From positions 1 through 18,963 of the forward strand of contig JAQIWT010000508.1 in assembly GCA_034696485.1 (NCBI GenBank): DNA of 18,963 nucleotides, read 5' to 3'. The notes beneath the pieces were generated by a model that did no database searches, was not told the DNA's origin, and saw nothing but the letters and a program-made list of their open reading frames with translations. Shown here in pieces: positions 1-8,400 of the stretch. This DNA is from Isohypsibius dastychi (Eukaryota > Tardigrada > Eutardigrada > Parachela > Isohypsibiidae). Positions within the stretch are counted from its first letter, which is position 1, and every line of letters begins with the position of its first letter. A program made the translations under genes and the position numbers.

Positions 1-342
1 TTTTTGCATGCCTTGTATGTCGTTATAGCGTATCTGTTCCTCCATGAGAACATTCTTGTAGTTTCAAGTTATTCATTCATTTTCCAGTTGTTTATTGTCT
101 TATCCATATCTTGCATGTACTTTTGGTCACTTAGGATGACCATTTCCTCTTGGTGTTTATTTCGTGAACCGGATGCAATCGGTTTTTTTTGTAGTGAAAA
201 CAAGTAAAAGTTGAAGTATATTCTGGGCATGATGAAGTCAAAAATGTAAGAAGCGAAATCGTCGTCAAAAATATTATGAACATCACTGCAGCGTTGTTAA
301 AAACAGGTGTACCAAACAGACAGATGGGATGGGACACTTCAG

Positions 343-504
343 TCAACTGAAGCTGTACGGCGGAAGTGCGACTGAAAAATCCAGAGAGATCACAGTTTCG
401 GCCACCACAGGCTGACCGATAATCCAGAAGCTAATGCTAATGTACACGGATCCGAGTATGCCAAAGAAGTGAAGCCTGCGAATACGGAAAATTGAGTCAA
501 GCAT
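343..504 (-). CDS. Possible membrane-protein exon (tentative)
   Basis: A 53-codon minus-strand frame starts at an ATG (502-504) and stops at 343-345. It is rich in hydrophobic residues, with a likely membrane segment around FFGILGSVYISISFWIIG. A good acceptor (TTCCGTATTCGCAG) lies inside it, so the true exon may begin after that. A second hydrophobic minus-strand frame lies at 131-346 (core VMFIIFLTTISLLTFL) and could be a following exon: a donor after codon ATC-G and the acceptor before TGATGTTC join them in frame. No family is recognised. The exon lies just downstream of the FBXW9-like stop on the same strand, so it would be a separate gene. This is a protein-like pattern only and could be chance. 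Confidence 0.22.
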   Translation of the reverse strand: MLDSIFRIRRLHFFGILGSVYISISFWIIGQPVVAETVISLDFSVALPPYSFS

Positions 505-576
505 GTAGTCAAATACATTAACGATAAAACAGGAAAACGGGAATACAGTAATATTAAACTATAAGATAACAAAATG

Positions 577-2447
577 CTAAATGAACTGACCCGGCTTCGC
601 TCCTTTTGCTGAGAATATCACTCGGCCGATCCGAGCCGGTTCAATCATGACAGCTTTATTGTCCAGCGCACAGGTGAGGACATGTCCAGCGTCAGAATGA
701 AGGCCGGTGATGTGACCCATTTTGGTGTGTCCGAATATATCAGTGAAGTCTTCGACCAATTCGAAATTCATATCATATAACAGCACTTTTCCATGTTTTG
801 AACCAATCCATAAGTGATTGTTTGCAGCATGGATCTTGCAGCCGAAATCATCTGTGAAAATCTGAAAAACCAGAAATTAAGAACTCGTTCGATTCCTGTG
901 AATGGAAATAACCTCACGTTCTGCTTCAGAATAGCTTGGTTAGCCCGAAAATCGAAAACGACCAATTTCCGATTACTGCCGACAAATATCGCTTGATCTC
1001 CAACAACTTGAACACTTAACAACGCTTCGGCATCCGGCATGCTATCTGAGAGAACAGGGTCTTTTCCGGTTCGCGGATCAAAAACGACTATCTACGAAAC
1101 CATATTTGTACACTTTGTGGAACTCGGAGAGCTACTGAGAATCTCATTATTTTAGAACCAGAATTACCGTTCCAAACATCAGTCCCGCCACAAGACGCCC
1201 TGGTTCCCACATGTGACTGATAACCGGATGGTTGCATCTGTCATAAGAAAAAAACGAATTAGAAATCAAAGGAATGTTTGATAAGCATTAAGCATAATAA
1301 TTCCAAGAACACATTAACCATAACCCGAAGACATCTTGGCTGTTTGATAATCAGCGAAACTAGGTTACTGAAGGTAATCGGAAGAGTAAAATACTAACCG
1401 TTTCCAAAAACTGAAATTTTTCTTTCCTCTGTATAACCATCTTACTTCATTGTCATAAGTCTCTCTGAGCACCGTTGAATGTCGTGAATAGCCAATGTGT
1501 TATCCCATCCTCCTAAAAAATGAAAATTCTTCATGGAATTCATATCTTCTGGCGATCGTTCAATACCTGAGCTCAGCTGACCCTCACAAACATGCAATGA
1601 GGAAACCCATCCCTGAAAAAACAGCTGATTTATCCTTAATGAAAAGATCCAAGTAATCTGCTTTCACATACATCATGATGTGTGAACATCCCAATTTTCG
1701 GCGTGAGATCTTTTGTCCTCTTCGAATCTTTTTTGAGCGAACCGATATCCCACATCACAACTTGCCGATCTCTGCCACCGGTGAACAAAAGCTTACCTGA
1801 CAATATGGAAACAATCAACACTAACCAAGTCTCATTCCACCAGGAAACGCATGCTTCAACTAACCATGTTCAGTAAAGGTCATAGCGTTGATATCCGCAA
1901 AATGCACTCCTCCGTTTTCTGGTCCCATTTTAAACCGGAACATCTCCGTCTCAGCATTTGCGAAATTCCGCCACTGCGTTTCACGCTGAAAGCAGCGACT
2001 TCGCCAGATAGCAGCAGGCGGCTCTTCAACATCTTCAACAGATTAGGCGGATTTATTACATTCGAAATTTTTCTGCAATCCGAAAATACCTGAGATCACG
2101 GGATACTTGTTGGATGATAATTCTCTTATCCTCCGCTTCCAGTAATCAACGTCCGAAAATAGATCACAAAACCTCCGATTCGTCAGAGCCCAACCGGAAG
2201 CGATTTCCAAAGGAGAAAGATATTTGGCAATCGAGTAAATGATATCATCCGGAAGTTCTCCAAATTGCAAGGAAGCAGTAATTCTGCTTTGCTCCAACGA
2301 TTCATCCTCTCTCATAAAATGTGGCTCCTGTGTCTTTTCAGTGAAAGAGCTCTCACCAAACCCAAGGTAATCTGATGAACATGCAGCAACCGTTTCGAAC
2401 GCATTCTTCAAAACAATGTCACAGCTGGCTGCATTCGATTCCGCCAT
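577..2447 (-). CDS. FBXW9: F-box/WD40-repeat protein, FBXW9-like (8 exons)
   Basis: Probable substrate receptor of an SCF (Skp1-Cul1-F-box) ubiquitin ligase: the F-box binds Skp1 and the WD40 propeller binds the target. Exons on the minus strand: 2447-2090, 2032-1865, 1820-1672, 1612-1567, 1512-1446, 1237-1168, 1091-918, 861-577. All joins keep frame and give about 438 aa, near the usual length of FBXW9. The F-box is at about residues 64-107 (LPDDIIYSIAKYLSPLEIAS). Blade signatures follow in order: GGRDRQVVMWDI, GWVSSLHVCEGQ, GGWDNTLAIHDIQ, IVVFDPRTGKDP, GSNRKLVVFDFRANQA and a degenerate last blade ending at the stop 577-579. The order and wording of these blades match vertebrate FBXW9 better than other FBXW proteins. 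The acceptor of exon 3 is ambiguous (1820 or 1796); the longer form rebuilds a WD strand but needs a 44-nt intron. The substrate is unknown. Confidence 0.87.
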
Positions 2448-2711
2448 GACGGAATGCTTCAGCCAAAAACTGCTCTTAAACTAGAGCAGATGCAGTTCTA
2501 CTCCATGTTGCAGACAGAATCTGGAAAACCATATGAGCTGTGACGAAACTCTTTCGATTCAAAAACCTCAAAATGTTTCCACGCTTACTCGGAAATTCAT
2601 GGACAATCCACTCCAGAAAACAACGTTTCAAGTACCCCGTGATCATGCGAAAATTCCCCCAGCGGGCATAACATCAGCATAAGTAAAGGAAAAGAAACAA
2701 ACGGGAACTTG

Positions 2712-3049
2712 ATGAGGAATTTTTCGTCAATATTGTGGTTTTTGTGTTGTGTTACGATTACGAACGAGAGTTACGAGACTGTTTGCCAAGGGGACAACCA
2801 GTCCCCCCCCCCTTCAAAGCCGCCAAGAGTTTTAACTGCAGATTCGCCGGCTGATTTTCGGAATTTCGCTGCATGCTCAAGGTATATGGACATTTCGGTA
2901 CAAATTAAAATCAAATCGCATCATTTATTTCTTTGTCTGGAAACACAAGAACTTCATACAGCACAGTAGAAATAACGAATTTTGACGAATTACAGTCCTA
3001 CATAAACCGACAGTCAAGTGGAAGATTCGTAAAAACGAGTTCAATTTGA
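2712..3049 (+). CDS. Possible small secreted protein, two exons
   Basis: Exon 1 (2712-2881) begins with a signal-peptide-like run, MRNFSSILWFLCCVTI, then has a proline-rich stretch (SPPPSKPP) and two more cysteines. It ends at a plausible donor, AG|GTATAT. Joining to the acceptor after CATACAG gives exon 2 (2962-3049), in frame, encoding STVEITNFDELQSYINRQ before a stop; the total is about 85 aa. The layout VCQG...NFAACSSTVEI vaguely recalls the start of a receptor L domain (EGFR or insulin-receptor type), but it stops far too early for one. A plus-strand AATAAA lies 130 nt downstream (3183-3188), which fits a real transcript. It would be convergent with the UBE2Z gene. No family is recognised, and a longer gene with other splicing is possible. 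Confidence 0.35.
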
Positions 3050-3182
3050 GCTGAACGATAGTCAGATTTGACCAGAAAAGAATAACACCCCGAAAATTCG
3101 GTAGTGATTTAGCTACATGAAAGCGGTGACCGAGAAATATCCACAAGGAACATATATGAGACAACAGCAGTCATCCGGAATT

Positions 3183-3188
3183 AATAAA
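3183..3188 (+). other. Candidate poly(A) signal AATAAA
   Basis: Plus-strand AATAAA sits about 134 nt after the stop of the tentative secreted-protein gene and about 110 nt before the UBE2Z stop on the other strand. A single hexamer is weak evidence. Confidence 0.3.
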
Positions 3189-3296
3189 AGAATCTGTCGT
3201 AAGTAGTCGATCCAAGACAGGAAACAGAAGTGATTTCGCTGTACAAAATGATAGGCGATCCACGAGCTGCTCCGTAAACGGTATTCAAAAATTTCT

Positions 3297-4921
3297 TCAT
3301 TTGGCAAGAGTAGACGCTGCTCTTGTCCGTTTGCGAATTTCAGTAAGTTTGCCCATCATCCCACTCCAGTCGTAATTCGTCGAGTGTCCTCCTCCGAACA
3401 TGTAGCACATATCACTGCTCTTTAATGAAAAAAATTGTTCCGTTTAACTCACGAACAAAAAAGACAGTTGTGACTAGAATTTTCAATTCACCGGGAATCA
3501 ACAGATAGAAATCTCACCTTGATGGGTTTTTTGTCAAAAGCCATATTGTCTTGGCAAGTTTTCATGGCTTTATCGAAGCCAGCTTCAAAGTGTCGGAACA
3601 TGGCCTGCCGATATTTTTCCGGGACTGCACTTCTGGGATGCAGCGCCTTCTCCAAGTTTTCCAACAGAGCGACACGCAGAGTGTCATACTGAACACGTCG
3701 ATCATAGGATTGAACTTCCTTAGCATCTTTGGCAAATTTTTCATATCCCGGCTCATTTCGCAAAGCAGCATCGCTCATCAAACTCTGGATACTCTGCAAC
3801 GTTGCCGACAAATTCATGGCTGCTGTCCAGGAAGGCCCGCTCCAAGTACTATCAAGGCATACAAACTTTATAATGTGATAAAACCACAACAAAACAATCA
3901 TATATTCCTACCCCAAAATGCTGAGACAAACTTTGCCATCTGCATAAAGATTCGGTCCAAATCTGACTTTTCCATCACCAGTTGTGAGATTCTTCACTCG
4001 TGGCGGAACCATTGGATAAGACGGTCCGACACGAACCAGAAGTTCGAAAAATCCACCTTCATACGGAGTATCTTTTGGGCCAACAATCAATGCGGAAAAT
4101 CGAGTAATATCATTCTCATTTGGGTTGATGTAGATTTTGGTTTCTTCTTCCTGTCCCAGCAACATAGCCAAATCTTTCTGCATTCTCTTCGTGCAAATCG
4201 GCGTAGGAGCTGTTGTATCCCAGTCTCCTGAAACATAGGAAATAAAACAGGTTCTAAAGCAGCAGAAAACATTAAATTACCTGCTGATGTTGGATCCCAA
4301 GTGCTGACCATCTTATTCGGCCCGTAACCCATTTGATCCAGCGTCATAAATCCCGGCATGTATCCTGCAAGAACAATACATCTTGACAAACGTACGAAAA
4401 ATGAAATAGAGCGGCAGCATACCACCAATTGGTCCGGGTCCATATTCATCATCCGAGTCGTCAGAATCAGTATCCATATTTGCTGATGCTTTTGCTTTTT
4501 GGGCCAATTTCTTCAGCTTCTTATTGGTGGCTTTCATAGAGGCAATATTCGCTTTCATGGAGACCAAAGATGCAGACATGGCGGACATCGCGGTCATGGT
4601 ATTTTGGAAGCTGGCTGAAGAAGAGGAGGAAGATCCCGCTGTCGCAATTGGGAGAACCATTGCGGACCCTTTGACATGACCAATGACGGGCAGAATGACA
4701 GGTACAGCAGCTGGAGCAGGCTTGGTTTTTGAACGAGTGCTTCCACTGGGAGCAAAAGCAGCAGGAACAACAGCAACAACAGGCTTCGACTTTTCGGTTT
4801 TGGGCTTCTTTGGAGGTGGGATTTCAAATTCAACACTGCTGCAATCGTCGTCGGAGAGGACGATGCAATCATCCGCTTTAGGAGCAGGCTCGTGCACGAC
4901 GGCTTTCTTGCGAGGAGGCAT
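3297..4921 (-). CDS. UBE2Z: Ubiquitin-conjugating enzyme E2 Z (UBE2Z/USE1), 5 exons
   Basis: E2 enzyme carrying ubiquitin, and in vertebrates FAT10, as a thioester received from the E1 UBA6. Exons on the minus strand: 4921-4423, 4364-4281, 4227-3912, 3848-3518, 3419-3297; all joins keep frame and give about 450 aa. The N-terminal 165 residues are a low-complexity extension with acidic, Lys/Pro, Ala/Pro and Ser tracts. It holds a SUMO-interacting-motif-like DCIVLSDDD and an NLS-like PPKKPKTEK. The UBC fold follows: GDWDTTAP, ALIVGPKDTPYEGGFFELL, YPMVPPRVK, then the active-site block NLYADGKVCLSILGTWSGP with catalytic Cys at about 295. The C-terminal helices (ALRNEPGYEKF) and the final GGGHSTNYDW segment match the UBE2Z-specific tail. 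The usual E2 HPN triad, NPN in human UBE2Z, reads GPN here. The gene is divergent with Dicer; the two starts are 514 nt apart. Confidence 0.93.
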
Positions 4922-5435
4922 CCTGTGTTTTGACCTGAAAAACTGAATAAATCAAAATATCATTTATCAAAGAAAATAACGCAGAAAAGGGATACTGTTC
5001 ACAATTCCCAAGCAGTTATCGCCAAGCTGAGCATTATATGAAACAGAGCACTTACTGTCCTCACGAAGGCGAAAACTTAATGGATTAGGAATGCGAAGAT
5101 CCAAATTTTGCTCAGACGAGATTGAAAGTGAATTTACTGAACTTGAATTCCTGAAAGTTCTGTGTCGTTCGGGTGAGTCAAATCTGCCACTCACAGCGTG
5201 GGTAAGGGGGAGAGTCCCATATTTTGGTAGAGAAAGCGAGTTACTATCATAGTACCGCACAAACAGGACTCCCTACGCCTATGCAGCCTGGGCTGGTTTT
5301 GTTTACCAGCTTATCAAAAGAAATCCACATCGTGAAAATATCTGTTTTGAAAATGCACCGTGAACCTTTCTGTCCGTGCTGTTTCCTCGCAGTTATGACG
5401 TGACGAGGAGTCCTGATTTAAAGTAGAGCAACATC
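4922..5435. promoter_or_regulatory. Divergent intergenic region between UBE2Z and Dicer
   Basis: The 514 nt separate two head-to-head start codons, so both promoters or a shared bidirectional one should lie here. I see no clear TATA box. A strong donor, CGG|GTGAGT (GT at 5173-5174), and a strong acceptor ending TTTCCTCGCAG (5391-5392) suggest a 5'-UTR intron of about 220 nt in the Dicer transcript. A three-codon upstream ORF (ATG ACG TGA, 5395-5403) would then sit in the Dicer leader. A 97-codon minus-strand open frame at 4967-5260 has no recognisable protein features and is not called. Confidence 0.5.
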
Positions 5436-8400
5436 ATGAAGCGTCTTAAAAAGTTACAGGAAAGCTTACCGACGGAAGACTTCACTCCAAGAGATTATCA
5501 GGTTTGTAGTTTTGATCTTATTTTGTGCTGGATCCGACATCTTATTGAATCGATTCGACCTCATTTGTACACGCAATTTTACATTGTTATTGTGATTTTG
5601 TAGCTGGATCTTCTAGAAAGCGCTAGACTTGAGAATACGGTTGCTGCACTTGGCTCAGGTTAGTTGAACAAAACATTTATCTTACTGTTAGCAGCTTGGT
5701 TATTTGTGATCAGCTTTTTTATATTTTCAGACGGAGGGAAATCGTTTCTTGCTCTGAGTCTACTGCGAGAGCTAGCACAGGAAGTTCGTCGGAAGTCGGA
5801 AGTAGAACCAGCCGGAGAGAAGAATCTAGCATTTGTTTGTGTCGATACCGGTGAATATTGATTGCTCCTTGTGCATGTCAACCTTTTATCCGGAATTTTG
5901 CTTATTAATACAGACGAAGCTGCTGTGGAGTATATAAGATGCGTGGAGGATCACACGGATTTTATTGCCGGAAAACTGTGCGATGTTTCCACTTTGGAAT
6001 CTCTGTCCGATTTTGACGTGATTGTATCTTCCCATGAAATCTTCCTCAACTTCATAACCGCCAGGAAAATCGGTATTTTGCAAATATTGATTATGTTTTG
6101 CGCATTTTTCAGATTTTTCTATTTTAGATCCCCGGAATATCGGAATTATTGTGATAGACGAATGCACAACTGCCATCTCCAAATATCCTTACGGCGAATT
6201 TATCCGCTCGACTTTTGACTTCAGAAATGGCAACGGGAAACGGAAGAAGCCGAGAATACTGGCTCTTACGTCTTCGTTGTTAACTAAGGATGTCGTGCTT
6301 GATCCGGCAATTTTGGAAAGCCTTATCCGGCAACTGGAGTCAGCTTTTCAAAGTGACTTAAAGACGTCCGTGAGTTTGATTTCCGTCGATCGGTTCGGAT
6401 ATTCCAAGGCGGTAAAGCTTATGCCTTATAATGTAAGTGCAACCTCGGATTGTCTAATCACCACCTTGCTGACAAATTTTTCGTTAGCTTGCCGTGGATG
6501 ACAGTCTGAGAGAATGTACAGAAACAGTCCGCGCCAAACTTAAGGATCTGAAGACCTTTATTATAAAGTGTGAATCTGTTTCCGGTAACACTAAAGTCAA
6601 GAAGTCGGAAAGTTTGAGCAAATCGACAGCTTTCAGCATATTCAAAGTCGCTGCTGGGGAAACGCTTGAGTGCCTTCGAGTTCTTGGATTATGGCCAGCA
6701 TATCGGGTGAGAAAACCGTCACAAATCGGTTGTTTTGTCACCGTTGATCGGTTAATTTGTTTTTTCAGCTGATCAATATTATCCAACGGGATTTCAAGCA
6801 GGCATTCTTGAAAAACCTCATGGAACAACGAATAATGCGGCTGGTTCTCGCGGTTCAGACCAAATTTCTGGAAATTGGAATTTTCATGGAAAAATCGCTC
6901 GGATTCAACATGATACAAAAGGGAGACCCTCGCATACTTGATTACGTTTCAGAAAAGCTCAAGATAATAGTGGATCTCCTGGATCCTTATAACCCTCAAA
7001 ATCCCGATGATGGAAAACGTACATTGTTGGTTGTTTCCAGCATCGTTCCATTTCATATTTTGTTTCTGTTAGCCTACACACCGGTGCAGTATTTGAGCAT
7101 GATCATCAACGTCAATCGACCATATCTCGTATGGGCCATCAACCGGTTTTTTCGAGACCTCAAAGGCCCGGATAAGAAAAGCCGGTACAGCTTCGTGGCG
7201 AGCTCATATTGCTTGGGATCGTTTAGTAGCGGTGAGTTTTGATGACTCTTATCAGTTTTCGTCTTTGGTGTATGGTATGTTTTTTGAAAGGTGATGGTGT
7301 CATTCCCGAAGCTTCATACTTTGGAATGCCCTTCAAGGTGCAGGAAGAAATGTTGAGAAGATTCCGGAATCGAGATTTTAACATTTTGGTTTCGACGTGT
7401 ACGAATGATATTAGTCTCGATGTTCCCCAGTGTACTTTCACCATACAGTAAGACTTCCGCTTTCGGATAGCATAAAACACCCGCACTTATAAAGACTAAA
7501 TGGTACTTTGTAGGTTCGACGAAGTGACAGACTACCTTACCTTCATCCATGCTCGGCATCGCACAAAAAGCAAATATGGATCACTTTGTCTTCTTATTTC
7601 GGCTGAGAGAGAGGAAGACTACCGGAGAGATTATTTTTCTAAATTTGAGCAGATCGATTCCGTAAGTTTGTTAAAGATTTTTCCATTGATATGCTATGTT
7701 TTGACAAGGGATGCGTTCAGATTCTTCTTTCGCGATGCCCAGACTACATTGTGCGAAGTAGTCCACCAACTGTACTCGATGTAAACGGTGGGTTCACAGA
7801 GTTGTTGCGAGCTCAAAAGACCGGTGTCCAGATAACCTTGAATCAAGCTGTCGCTGTGGTCAACAAGTACGTTTTTTTGCCCTGAAAATCATTCGGTGAG
7901 ATGACGGAGAGATGTTTCATCAGATATTGCTCAAATCTGCCAAGTGATGCATTTGCCAATCTTACCCCGCTTTCCGTAATAAACCACGTGGATGGTGACC
8001 TTTACGAATGTGTCCTCACTCTTCCGATCAATGCGCCGTTGAAACGAAGTGTTGCGGTATGAGTGATGATGCTCTTGTGCTTTATTTGTCTATTGAATAA
8101 CAGATTACGTTTTAGGGGAAACCATCGTCTTCTAAAAGATTAGCCAAACAATCGGCTGCCATGGAAGTATGCAAGATCCTTTATGATATCGGAGAACTGG
8201 ATGAATCGCTGGCACCGGTCAGCAAAGATACTTGGAAATCTGAAATTGCACGATTTGCATCACTGGAACCACAGGAGCATATCCCAGATGGCGCACCTAA
8301 ACCAGGAACCACTAAAAGGCGGCAGTACTACGAGAAGAAAGTAAGGAAGTTTCACTGGACTTTATCACTTTATCATTGTTGAGTTTTTTCTCCTGCAGAT

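Noticed and set aside
3551-4231. 226-codon plus-strand ORF across UBE2Z exons 3 and 4
   Set aside because: The minus strand encodes the E2 core with its active-site Cys; the plus frame crosses an intron and has no recognisable features.
4967-5260. 97-codon minus-strand ORF upstream of UBE2Z
   Set aside because: No domain or repeat pattern, and it lies in the divergent promoter region; UBE2Z already has a well-supported start.
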